A program made the translations under genes and the position numbers. From contig NZ_BMJC01000002.1 of NCBI RefSeq assembly GCF_014642875.1, positions 806,001-870,000 of the forward strand: DNA of 64,000 bases, written 5' to 3'. The notes under the pieces were generated by a model. The model was not told where the DNA came from and ran no database searches. It worked only from the letters and a program-made list of their open reading frames with translations. The stretch comes from Puia dinghuensis (GTDB taxonomy: Bacteria > Bacteroidota > Bacteroidia > Chitinophagales > Chitinophagaceae). Every line of letters begins with the position of its first letter. The first letter of the stretch is position 1. Shown in pieces: positions 8,533 to 16,975 of this stretch.

Positions 8533-9231
8533 ATGATCATGTTGAAAGCAATTGCCATCGATGACGAACCGATCGCCCTGGATGTGGTAAAGGCCCTGGC
8601 GGGGAAGATCGGCTTTTTGGAGATCGTGGGGTTCTACACTGACGCGTTCGAAGCGCTGAAGCGGCTGCAGCAGGAGAAGATCGACCTGATCTTTCTGGAT
8701 ATCAAGATGCCCGATATCTCGGGTATCGAGCTGCTGCGGAGCATCCCGCATCCGCCGATGGTGATCTTTACAACGGCCTATAGCGAGCACGCGGTGCAGA
8801 GCTTCGAGCTCGATGCAATAGACTACCTGCTAAAGCCCTTCAGCCAAAGCCGGTTTCTAAAGGCTTGTAATAAGGCCTACGAGCTGTTCGAACTGAAACG
8901 GCAGCATGGGGCACCTGCAGCGGTGGATTATATTTTTGTCAAAAGCGGGTATGGGCAGGTGCGGATACGGCTGGACGATATCCTGTACGTTCAGAGTACG
9001 GGTAATTATATTCAGTTTGTGCTGAGGGAAGACAAGATATTGTCACGGCTGACCATGTCGGAGGCCGAAGCGCTGCTGCCACAGCCTGCCTTTATCCGGA
9101 TGCATCGCAGCTACCTCGTAGCCAGCGGGAAGGTAGACCGGGTAGAACGTGAATCGTTATTCATCGGTGACCATGAATTGCCGATTGGAGCAGGCTATGC
9201 GCGGGAAGTGAGTAAGATCACAGGAGCCTGA
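8533..9231 (+). CDS. LytTR-family response regulator
   Basis: A 232-aa regulator with an N-terminal receiver (IDDEP acidic pocket, phospho-acceptor Asp56, switch Thr in FTTAYS, LKPF lysine). A LytTR DNA-binding domain covers about residues 130-230 and is recognisable from DYIFVKSG, ILYVQSTGNYIQF and FIRMHRSYLV. ATG 8533 and ATG 8539 are both possible starts. It forms an operon with the LytS-type kinase upstream and probably binds the 21-bp direct repeat ahead of that gene. Confidence 0.95.
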   Translation: MIMLKAIAIDDEPIALDVVKALAGKIGFLEIVGFYTDAFEALKRLQQEKIDLIFLDIKMPDISGIELLRSIPHPPMVIFTTAYSEHAVQSFELDAIDYLLKPFSQSRFLKACNKAYELFELKRQHGAPAAVDYIFVKSGYGQVRIRLDDILYVQSTGNYIQFVLREDKILSRLTMSEAEALLPQPAFIRMHRSYLVASGKVDRVERESLFIGDHELPIGAGYAREVSKITGA

Positions 9232-9254
9232 CGAAGGCCGGGGGCCCGGGGTGC

Positions 9255-9500
9255 TTAATTTTCTTTTACGAGAACCTTGTCCTGGTATACTTCAATGACG
9301 CCGCTGCGTTTGTCGGCCATCATCTTCTGGAATACCTTATTGACAACGCATTTGTTTATAAAGCGGGAAAGGTAATCTACTTCTTTTATTTGGTGAGGAT
9401 CGATAAAATTACCTGATTCGTCGATGAGTCGAATCTTGATGTTGGAGGGGAGATGGCCCCAAAATGAGGTAGAATTTGCGAATAAACTAGGGTTTAACAT
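9255..9500 (-). CDS. Small hypothetical protein, 81 aa
   Basis: No family recognised. It encodes a soluble, mixed-charge protein with no signal peptide or membrane helix. The frame is convergent with the LytTR gene and uses more AT-rich codons than its neighbours, which may mean a different origin. The middle (DPHQIKEVDYLSRFINKCVV) looks like an ordinary amphipathic helix. Codon phasing looks real and no competing frame spans the region, but coding status rests only on this. Confidence 0.55.
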   Translation of the reverse strand: MLNPSLFANSTSFWGHLPSNIKIRLIDESGNFIDPHQIKEVDYLSRFINKCVVNKVFQKMMADKRSGVIEVYQDKVLVKEN

Positions 9501-9631
9501 GGATCTTGGATTTTGTGTCCGGAATAAATATAAAACAATAACTCCCGAATTGGGAAATTATTGTTCCATATTTTTTATTCTAATATGTTCCTGGTAATAC
9601 TATACGGGTATTGCCTTAAGTCTCCAGCACA

Positions 9632-11218
9632 TTATTGGGCTGCAAGCTCTTTCCGGTGGACGATGATCTCCGCGCGGCGGTTGAGCCAGGCCTGGTTGGG
9701 GTCGCTGTTGTCAGCAACGGGATTGTCGCTACCATAGGCCTTAGCCTTCATCAGTTCGGTGGGGACGCCACGGCTGTTCATATAGTCCAGCACCATTTTG
9801 GCCCTTTTCCGGGAGAGTACATTGTTGAATTGATTGGTGCCGACCGAGTCGGTATAGCCTTTTATCTCCACGGTGAACTCAGAGCTACGCTTGAGGTGGC
9901 TGATCACCTTGTCAATGCTGTTGAAAGCATGGGAATTGAGGCCATAGTCGTTGAATTCGAAGTAGACCACAAAACGCAGGACGGGTTTTCCATCGAGGGA
10001 GTCGATGTGATAATCGTCGTCGTTGAAGTCGTCGAGGCCGAGTGAGCGGAAGGGCTTCTTGCGCCGGCTGCGGGCACCGCTTTCATTGTCATCTCCATCG
10101 TCGCTGCCACCTTTTCTGCCGCCATTGCCGGCGGTGATGGGGTTACCGTTGTCATCGAGCAGGCCTTTTGCCTTCAGCACGGAGTCCATATTGATCGTGA
10201 TGTAGATGTTGTTGGTGACATTGCCATTGTTCTTATTAGCCGTGTCCTTCTTCTTTGCTTCGTCCTTGTCTTTCTTGTTGAAGCGCGAATTATCGTCCTG
10301 ATCGAGATCCTTGTACTTTTTGCTCTTGATGGGGATATAGACCCCAAGAGCGTACATCGTCGTGCTGGCGATGTTATTCGAGATACTCTGCCCATAGGTG
10401 ACCTGGCCCAGCACCATGATCTTGCGGGAATTGAATTTGGCACCGATGCCCATGGGCACGGTGGGGAAGGACTTGTCGTTGATGATATCGTTGATCCCAA
10501 TGGTCACATAGGGTTGGAGCCGGTAGGCAGGACTGATGAGATGGTAGTAGATCGCTGCGTTGATCAGGTTGAAGGTCTTTGACGGTGTCTGGCTGATCAG
10601 CACGTTGTTGCTGGTGACATGCCCGAAGCTGAGGCCGAGGTCGGCGCTGAAAGACAGCCGCTGGGTGATGTTCTTATAAGCCGAGACTGCAAAGGAGGCG
10701 TTGCCGCGTTGGAGAAAAGGCAGGGTGTTGGCATCGCTGAGATAGCCCTTGCGGTTCTTTTCCAGCATGGCGAAGTCCTGGAACTGCAGTTTGAGGCCCG
10801 GAGAAATGAACCAGCGTGGGTCGAGTTCGCGCTTTTTTTCTTCGGTCTTGTCTTCCGCCGTAGTGTCGGCAGGGTTGACCGTCTTTGTATCGGTAGGTTT
10901 CGGGTCGGTTTCGATCGGTTTCGGGTCGGTTTTTGATGAATCGGCAGGTGGAGTTTTTTTCACGGCAGGTGCGTCATCGGCCAGTGAGATGACGCTGTCC
11001 TTCAGCTGTATGGTGGTATCGGTAGAGTGGTACCGGAAAGAAGTGTCCGGGGTGTTTGGCGGAATGGTATCCCTTGCAATAACCGTGTGCCCCTGCCCCT
11101 TTCCGGTGGTGTCCGCGACGGGATGGTGTGCCGAGCCAATGGCCCCGGAGTTCTGCGACCGGGCCGTTGTCAGAGCCATCAGGGAACAACCAATCAAACC
11201 TATCATTACCTTCTTCAT
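9632..11218 (-). CDS. Outer-membrane barrel protein with OmpA C-terminal domain
   Basis: A 528-aa protein: signal peptide (about 1-21), then a Pro/Thr/Asp-rich disordered stretch with PKPTDTK-like repeats (about 50-130). A beta-rich region (about 135-310) is probably a small porin-like barrel. A charged Asn/Asp/Gly-rich linker leads to an OmpA C-terminal peptidoglycan-binding domain (about 405-525) with VEIKGYTDSVGTN and LNRRAEI. It is the third gene of a transcript with a PorP/SprF-like gene and a CHU_C-type surface protein, separated from the former by 10 bp. In T9SS systems such trios anchor or stabilise the secreted partner at the cell surface. Confidence 0.88.
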   Translation of the reverse strand: MKKVMIGLIGCSLMALTTARSQNSGAIGSAHHPVADTTGKGQGHTVIARDTIPPNTPDTSFRYHSTDTTIQLKDSVISLADDAPAVKKTPPADSSKTDPKPIETDPKPTDTKTVNPADTTAEDKTEEKKRELDPRWFISPGLKLQFQDFAMLEKNRKGYLSDANTLPFLQRGNASFAVSAYKNITQRLSFSADLGLSFGHVTSNNVLISQTPSKTFNLINAAIYYHLISPAYRLQPYVTIGINDIINDKSFPTVPMGIGAKFNSRKIMVLGQVTYGQSISNNIASTTMYALGVYIPIKSKKYKDLDQDDNSRFNKKDKDEAKKKDTANKNNGNVTNNIYITINMDSVLKAKGLLDDNGNPITAGNGGRKGGSDDGDDNESGARSRRKKPFRSLGLDDFNDDDYHIDSLDGKPVLRFVVYFEFNDYGLNSHAFNSIDKVISHLKRSSEFTVEIKGYTDSVGTNQFNNVLSRKRAKMVLDYMNSRGVPTELMKAKAYGSDNPVADNSDPNQAWLNRRAEIIVHRKELAAQ

Positions 11219-11228
11219 GGGATTGTTT

Positions 11229-12200
11229 TTAAAAATCCATCTTCAGCGCAAGCTCTACGCCATTGCGATCAATGCCGGATGCGCTGATGGTGGAAACATT
11301 TACATCGTATAATATTCCTAAAGTGAGTTTTTGATACCGTAATTCGATATTGGGTACAAGGGCGTCGTTATACCGGTAGCCAAGCCCTGCGCCAACGGCC
11401 GCGCCGCCGGCAATGCCCGGGATGGCCTTTGTATAGATGAGTTCGTAATAGTGCCGGTAGGCGGGCCCCTGCCAGCTCATCGACATATAAAAGCCTACTT
11501 CATCCTCTTCCTTTGTCGTATACCGATAGCCGGCCTGCACGCCGATGGCGGGTTTCAGGCGGGTGGAATCCGATTTCACCTTATAGGAATAGGGTTTGTT
11601 CACCTGCATGGCGGAGGCGCCGACATACCATTTGTCGTTGCGACCGTTGCTGAAGACGGAGACACCGGCGTTGAGATTGAAATGGCCATAGGACCAGCCG
11701 GCGGCCAGTCGGTCGGCGCTAGGTGCGCCTTCGATGGGGCCGTAGTTATTGAATTGATCGCCGAAGGCGCCGCTGATGCCGGCAACATTCAGCTGACTCT
11801 GGTAATATTCTCCCTGGAAGCCCAGGGCGAGATAGGTCTCATGCCGGCCGATGGGTACGGCATAGGAGATGCCCATCATCCCGAGCGCATTATTCAGGAT
11901 ACCGTCATTTGTCTTGTCGGAGGCTGCCCCGGCGCTGAAGCTGAAGTAACCGGAATTGGGTTTGTTCTTCCCGTCTTTCGAGAGCAGGGGCATGGAGAAC
12001 AGGGCTGCTACGCTGTTATAGGCGATCTGCCCGCCGTACTGGACGCTGCGGTAATTAAGGTTCAGGCTATTCTGCTTTTCTGTTTTCAGGGATTGGTTGT
12101 ACCAGATGGTCATATCCTGGACCCTCGAGAAATTGATCTCCTGGCCGCGGGCGAAGCCCGCGAGACCAAGGAGGACCAATATGTTTAATATCTTGCTCAT
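11229..12200 (-). CDS. PorP/SprF family T9SS-associated membrane protein
   Basis: A 323-aa protein with a signal peptide ending ARGQ, opening with the characteristic EINFSRVQDMTIWYNQSL-type start of the family. The rest is alternating beta strands consistent with a 14-strand-like outer-membrane barrel, ending in LALKMDF with a terminal Phe as usual for outer-membrane barrels. SprF-like proteins are needed for export or attachment of SprB-type adhesins with type B C-terminal domains. The gene 39 bp upstream encodes just such a protein, so the pair is very probably functionally coupled. Confidence 0.92.
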   Translation of the reverse strand: MSKILNILVLLGLAGFARGQEINFSRVQDMTIWYNQSLKTEKQNSLNLNYRSVQYGGQIAYNSVAALFSMPLLSKDGKNKPNSGYFSFSAGAASDKTNDGILNNALGMMGISYAVPIGRHETYLALGFQGEYYQSQLNVAGISGAFGDQFNNYGPIEGAPSADRLAAGWSYGHFNLNAGVSVFSNGRNDKWYVGASAMQVNKPYSYKVKSDSTRLKPAIGVQAGYRYTTKEEDEVGFYMSMSWQGPAYRHYYELIYTKAIPGIAGGAAVGAGLGYRYNDALVPNIELRYQKLTLGILYDVNVSTISASGIDRNGVELALKMDF

Positions 12201-12239
12201 CTGGATATAGAGTTTACATTGAGTTAATTTGTTCTGTTA

Positions 12240-14618
12240 TCATCTCACCAACGAGGTCATCCCCCGCTGTACGACTTTCGTCCCGTTGACATCGATGCCC
12301 TCCGCTATCCACAAATACGTCTCCACCGGTTGCGGCACGCCTTTGAACGTTCCATCCCAACCCTGGTTGGGGTCCTGGGTCGTGAAGACGATATTACCCC
12401 AGCGGTTGTAGACGGTGAAATAGTGAAACTGGGATATCCCTACCAGAATGGGTCTCAGGATATCGTTGGTTCCGTCGTTGTTGGGCGTGAAAACGCGCGG
12501 GACATAGATATTTATCGGGGCGAAGTGGACTCGTGCCGGGCTGCCGAAGACGATCTGTTTGCCGCCGACGGTAGCCGTAATGAGCACTTCACCCGGGGTT
12601 TTGCTGGTGATATAGATATAGGCATCGCCGTTGGCATCTGTCAACACCGGTTGTGGAGTGACGATCTGGGCGGAGCCGGAATCGATGCTAAAGGTCACCT
12701 GCTGGTTTGGCATGACGTTGCCCTGGATGTCGACGATGTGCGCCTTCACCTCGGTTTGCTGTGATCCGTCGGCAAGCGCCTCAGGGATGATGACGGTGAG
12801 CGCGGTCTCGATATTGGTGATATCGGGTTGGGTGACGAAAGTGGCGGTGTCATATGTTCCGCCATATTTATTCTGGATGGTCATGACGTTACCTGTCACC
12901 GGATCGATGTAGGTAGCACTGATGAATACCGTCCCTGGCAGGGTGTTGGTCAAGGCCATGTGAGCATAACCGCTACCATCGGTGGTATCGATGTTCCTAC
13001 CGACGATGTTCTTGCAATTGTACTGGGCAGTGGCCGTTGCGGTACCAGACGGGCTTGTCAGGATCGTGAAGGTGATCTGCAGATTCGACACCGCGTTCTT
13101 ATTTATGTCAGTTACATAGACGAGGACGCTGTCCTGCTGTTTGCCATCGGAAAGGCGATAGTCATATTCTGCGGGGACCCAGATGACGGTATAACCACCG
13201 TTTTGGCTGGAGCCTGTGCCGGAGCCGCCGCTGGAGCCGCCCCCACCATTGCCGCCGCCGCCGGAACCACCGCCGCCGCCAGATCCACCACCACCGGAAC
13301 CACCGCCGCCAGAACCACCACCGCCACCGGAACCGCCACCACCACCGGAGCCCCCACCGGGATTACCGGGTACGGGATTACTGGCAACAAAGGTTACGGT
13401 CTGGGTCCCAAAGGAAACCCACACGTTGTTGGTATTATCCCAGACATAGGCCTGGATGGTCACGTTACCAGCAGTGACGTCAGTGATGTTGAGGTCGATG
13501 GTGCCGCTGTTATCCGGGAGCGAACTTGTATAGGTGGTGCCGGAAGACCCACCCATCTTCGCCGTGCCAGACGCGGGAGTGTTGCTCGTGATCACGAACT
13601 TCACCGCGGTGCCCTTCGGCTCGTTGTTAGTACCATCCGTGGCATGGAGCTCGACTTCTGTGGGCGATGCCCCATCGGCAGGGGCCGATTGGATTATCGT
13701 TTTATAATAGGATGGATTGGTCGAACCGGCAGGAGGATTAGGATTGGGAGGAAGAGCGACAAAAGTCACGGTCTGGGAGCCAAAGGATATCCATGAGCTG
13801 GTGGTATTGTCCCATACAAAAGCCTGGATGGTCACATCACCAACATTGACGTCCGTGATGGTCGGGTCGATGGTGCCGCCGCTATTGGGCAACGTGGCAA
13901 AAAAGGTGCCGGTAGAAGACCCACCCACATTCGCCGTAGTTGACGCGGCATTATTACTTGTGACCACGAACTTCACCGGCGTGCCCTGCGGTTCGTTGTT
14001 GATACCGTCCGTGGCATGAAGCGATACTTTCGTGTACGATGTCCCGTCGGCGGGAGCAGTCTGGATCACTGTGATGTAATAAGATGGATTTGGCGAACCG
14101 GCAGGAGGATTGGGATTGGGAGGATTGGGAACATAGGTAAAAGTGGCTGCCTCCCCATTTGGATTACAGTCATTTGGCACTGAGATGGATATCTGGATGG
14201 GTTGGGTATAGATACTGTTCAACGTGAATTGAACGGTGCCATTTGAGAAACCATTGGTGCCCGTATTGATCGTGGTGCTCCCGGAGTTGGAGCCAATGGT
14301 AAACCTTACCGGTACGTTATTTACAAGACCAGGCGCCGGAAGCGAAGCATCGGTCACCGTCACCTGTACAACGTCATTGGTCATCCCATCGGCCGGTGAA
14401 TTATTCTGCAACGTCTGTACAGTCACCGTATAGCAACCCCAGTCATAGGTGGTGATCCCACCGGGTGTATTGGGATGGCCCGGAGCGGCCATGGCAGATG
14501 GAAACAAGTTTACCAACAGCCCAAGGCACAGCAACAATGTCCCTGGAAATCCGGCAATCCTGCCAGTCCGTCCAGGAATACGCGCTGAAGCGTCGTTATT
14601 ATTCTTTTTAGGGGTCAT
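12240..14618 (-). CDS. T9SS type B secreted adhesin with Ig-like repeats
   Basis: About 792 aa. ATG 14618 is preferred; an in-frame GTG lies at 14636. After the signal peptide there are about three bacterial Ig-like (Big-1/invasin-like) modules. Two of them (around 13760-14100 and 13400-13740) are near-duplicates sharing PAGS.NPSYY, TIQA.VWDNT and SFG.QTVTFVA. A Gly-rich linker of GGGSGGG units encoded around 13225-13365 follows, then two more Ig-like modules. The C-terminus is the gliding-motility-associated CHU_C/type B sorting domain: VPRVFTPNNDGTND, YNRWGNIVF, GWDGTF. It should be secreted through T9SS and displayed on the surface with the PorP/SprF-like and OmpA-like proteins encoded next. 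Confidence 0.92.
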   Translation of the reverse strand: MTPKKNNNDASARIPGRTGRIAGFPGTLLLCLGLLVNLFPSAMAAPGHPNTPGGITTYDWGCYTVTVQTLQNNSPADGMTNDVVQVTVTDASLPAPGLVNNVPVRFTIGSNSGSTTINTGTNGFSNGTVQFTLNSIYTQPIQISISVPNDCNPNGEAATFTYVPNPPNPNPPAGSPNPSYYITVIQTAPADGTSYTKVSLHATDGINNEPQGTPVKFVVTSNNAASTTANVGGSSTGTFFATLPNSGGTIDPTITDVNVGDVTIQAFVWDNTTSSWISFGSQTVTFVALPPNPNPPAGSTNPSYYKTIIQSAPADGASPTEVELHATDGTNNEPKGTAVKFVITSNTPASGTAKMGGSSGTTYTSSLPDNSGTIDLNITDVTAGNVTIQAYVWDNTNNVWVSFGTQTVTFVASNPVPGNPGGGSGGGGGSGGGGGSGGGGSGGGGSGGGGGSGGGGNGGGGSSGGSGTGSSQNGGYTVIWVPAEYDYRLSDGKQQDSVLVYVTDINKNAVSNLQITFTILTSPSGTATATAQYNCKNIVGRNIDTTDGSGYAHMALTNTLPGTVFISATYIDPVTGNVMTIQNKYGGTYDTATFVTQPDITNIETALTVIIPEALADGSQQTEVKAHIVDIQGNVMPNQQVTFSIDSGSAQIVTPQPVLTDANGDAYIYITSKTPGEVLITATVGGKQIVFGSPARVHFAPINIYVPRVFTPNNDGTNDILRPILVGISQFHYFTVYNRWGNIVFTTQDPNQGWDGTFKGVPQPVETYLWIAEGIDVNGTKVVQRGMTSLVR
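13222..13368 (-). repeat. Gly/Ser codon microsatellite
   Basis: Repeated CCG/CCA/CCT-type triplets on the plus strand encode (GGGSGGG)n inside the adhesin. The tract separates two sets of Ig-like modules. It is a likely site of slippage and length variation in whole triplets. Confidence 0.8.
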
Positions 14619-14636
14619 AAGACACGGAAATTTCAC

Positions 14637-15130
14637 CCTACACGTCTTCCTTCGTCCTATGAAGGCCCAACAACAAATTCAAACAAAACGGGAACAAGGT
14701 AGCAATGCACCTACAGAAGTCGTTGCAGTGGCAGCATAGGAGATGATATGGTATGCTTGTCACTTGTAGGCAACGAGCCAGATCGATAAGAAAGCGGTGT
14801 AAGGTTTGGGTTTCATACTAATTGGGTTTTTATCTGATGGTCTTTCTATCGGGATATCGGATTTATACTATAATATAAAGGCCGATAAACCCTATTTTAT
14901 TGTACTAGTTTATGGATATATTTAACCGCTAAAGGTATTTTGTTTTAATTTATTTCATAAGTTGCTAATAATGAATACATATGTCTTTTCCCGTTAGTCC
15001 AATTAATTATCCACATTTTTTAGGTTTTCTAAGAGGAAACTACGGCAAACGTATGAACCTTTGATAAAAGTCAATGAGTTAGGGCCGTTTCGGCAGGCCG
15101 GTGAAGAACCCTATCTTTACGATTTTTACG
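14637..15130. other. Long AT-rich divergent intergenic region
   Basis: About 490 bp separate the adhesin gene (minus) from the nucleoid-protein gene (plus). The centre (14810-15040) is much more AT-rich than the surroundings. On the minus strand a frame starting at about 14815 encodes MKPKPYTAFLSIWLVAYK and stops; it is signal-peptide-like and might be a leader peptide or a relic, but support is weak. Otherwise it looks like regulatory DNA and a long adhesin mRNA leader. Confidence 0.5.
15088..15119 (+). promoter_or_regulatory. Possible promoter of the NdpA-like gene
   Basis: TATCTTTA at 15112-15119 fits the Bacteroidota -7 pattern TAnnTTTG except for the last base. TTTC at 15088-15091 could be the -33 element with a 20-bp spacer. 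Transcription would start a few bases before ATG 15131, giving a very short leader. The assignment is weak. Confidence 0.3.
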
Positions 15131-16177
15131 ATGATCTTCACAGAAGCGATAATAGACAGATTGTCTGTTCATTATACCGGAAATAAGCAAAATGGCGGGG
15201 CATTGTTGCTCTCTAAGGGGGAGCAGGAATTGAACAATGAGGCCAAGGAAAAACTAAGGGTCGCCCTACTGGCGCGTTTTTCCAATTGCCATGAGCGTTA
15301 TGCTTTTTACCACAACTCTTCGCTCGAATATAATGAAGTGTATACTTTCGCCAGGGCATTGTTTCGCGACCGGGGGACGCTCTACGATCAGTCGGTGCGG
15401 ATGGCTTCCCATCTCTTCGAAGTGTCGTTGCACCCCAAGATAAAACCGGGAGAATTGTATGTGGGCTATTTCAGCAACCTGCTGGATGACGAGACGGTGC
15501 TGGAGGCTATCGGTATCTTCAAAGCGGAAACGAGGACACTGTTTGCCGATTGTATCCCGGTGGAGGATGACCTCAATCTGCAATTGAAGGAAGGAGTCGA
15601 GTTGGCCCGGGTCGACAAGGGATGCCTGATCCTCAATCGCGGGGAGGAGCAAGGATACGAACTGCTCATTTTCGATTCTGCCAACGGCAAGGGCGAGGAA
15701 GCGCAGTTTTGGAAAGACAAATTCCTGGGAGTCCTCATCAGACAGAATGAGTTTCTCCAGACCCAGGGATTTCTGACCCTGACCAAGAACTATGTAACAC
15801 AGCAGTTGCCGGGGGAGTTCGAAGTTTCCAAAACAGAGCAGATAGATATCCTCAACCGCAGCATGGATTATTTCAAGACGCACGGCAACTTCGATCGCGA
15901 CGAATTCGAGACGGAGGTGTTGCACCACGACGATCTGATCCAAAGTTTCCGTAACTATGATGAGCAATACCGGAAGAACAACGACCTCCAGCCGATGGAG
16001 TCATTTGAGATCTCATCGCACGCGGTGAAGAAGCAGGCGCGGGTATTTAAGAGCGTGATCAAGCTGGACAGAAATTTCCATATCTATGTACATGGTGACC
16101 GGGAGCTGATAGAAAAGGGATATGACGAGGCGATAGGAAAGCATTATTACAAGATCTATTTTGACCAGGAATCATGA
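15131..16177 (+). CDS. Nucleoid-associated protein, NdpA/YejK-like
   Basis: A 349-aa protein resembling the 37-kDa nucleoid-associated family (PF04245). The start is IIDRLSVHYTGNK; the middle holds YVGYFSNLLDDETVLEAIGIFK and the C-terminal half ends HIYVHGDRELIEKGYDEA. It is probably cytoplasmic and DNA-associated. A GTG at 15101 would add ten residues, but ATG 15131 fits the family start better. The stop overlaps the SDR start (ATGA), so the two genes are coupled although their functions seem unrelated. Confidence 0.85.
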   Translation: MIFTEAIIDRLSVHYTGNKQNGGALLLSKGEQELNNEAKEKLRVALLARFSNCHERYAFYHNSSLEYNEVYTFARALFRDRGTLYDQSVRMASHLFEVSLHPKIKPGELYVGYFSNLLDDETVLEAIGIFKAETRTLFADCIPVEDDLNLQLKEGVELARVDKGCLILNRGEEQGYELLIFDSANGKGEEAQFWKDKFLGVLIRQNEFLQTQGFLTLTKNYVTQQLPGEFEVSKTEQIDILNRSMDYFKTHGNFDRDEFETEVLHHDDLIQSFRNYDEQYRKNNDLQPMESFEISSHAVKKQARVFKSVIKLDRNFHIYVHGDRELIEKGYDEAIGKHYYKIYFDQES

Positions 16178-16926
16178 AAGACAAAGTTGCTATTGTTACG
16201 GGGGCCGGTCAGGGTATCGGTTTCGCCATCGTGCGGCAGTTGCTGTTCCGCGGAGTGCGGGTAGTGCTGAACGATAGGGATGAAGCACTGGCGGCCGGCG
16301 CAGCGCGGCAGCTCGACGCGTCGGGTGAGCGGTGTATTTCCATGGCGGGTGATGCGGGTGATGTTGCATTTATCCGCAGTATGGTGGATAAGGCCGTCAG
16401 TGCCTTTGGCCGGCTGGATATCGCCATCGCCAATGCGGGACTGACCTTGTTTGGAGATTTTCTTTCCTATCCGCCGGAATCGTTTGCCCGGGTGATGCAG
16501 CTGAACCTGGCGGGGAGTTTTTTTCTTGCACAGGCGGCGGCCTTACAAATGAAGGCGCAGGGGGAAGGTGGGAGTATCCTGTTCACTTCTTCGGTGACGG
16601 CTCACCAGGCGCATAAGCAGCTGACGGCGTATGGGATGAGCAAGGCGGCGCTGGAAATGCTGGCACGGGGTCTTGTCATCGAGCTGTCGCCGCACCGCAT
16701 CACGGTGAATACGGTAGCGCCCGGTGCGACGCTGACGGAGCGCACGGCAGAGGATGCATCCTACGAGAAGACCTGGTCGGCGCTGACGCCGATGGGCCGG
16801 CCGGCCACGCCGGAAGATATTGCGCAAGCAGTAGTCTTTCTTGTGTCGCCGGAGGCCCGGCATATTACGGGGCAGACGCTTGTGGTAGACGGCGGCTGGA
16901 CGGCGATAAGTCCCGGCCCGGCCTGA
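16174..16926 (+). CDS. SDR-family NAD(P)-dependent oxidoreductase
   Basis: A 250-aa classical short-chain dehydrogenase. It has the cofactor motif TGAGQGIG (residues 9-16), NAG at 87-89, catalytic Asn111, Ser139/140, Tyr153 and Lys157 (YGMSK), and the C-terminal ITGQTLVVDGGW. Asp34 after the second strand (NDRD) favours NAD over NADP. The substrate cannot be told; the overall look is that of the FabG/glucose-dehydrogenase-like group. It is translationally coupled to the NdpA-like gene by a 4-bp overlap. Confidence 0.92.
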   Translation: MKDKVAIVTGAGQGIGFAIVRQLLFRGVRVVLNDRDEALAAGAARQLDASGERCISMAGDAGDVAFIRSMVDKAVSAFGRLDIAIANAGLTLFGDFLSYPPESFARVMQLNLAGSFFLAQAAALQMKAQGEGGSILFTSSVTAHQAHKQLTAYGMSKAALEMLARGLVIELSPHRITVNTVAPGATLTERTAEDASYEKTWSALTPMGRPATPEDIAQAVVFLVSPEARHITGQTLVVDGGWTAISPGPA

Positions 16927-16975
16927 GCGGGTTCAGGCAGGCCGACGGGTGCGGCGGCGCCGGAAGCCCTGGCTG

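Noticed and set aside
13222-13368. Possible CRISPR-like or tandem-repeat array
   Set aside because: Repeats are triplet-based, in frame and without spacers; it is a Gly/Ser linker.
13216-13449. Proline-rich frame on the plus strand across the Gly-rich linker
   Set aside because: It is the antisense image of the GGGS codons of the adhesin; no start context or homology.
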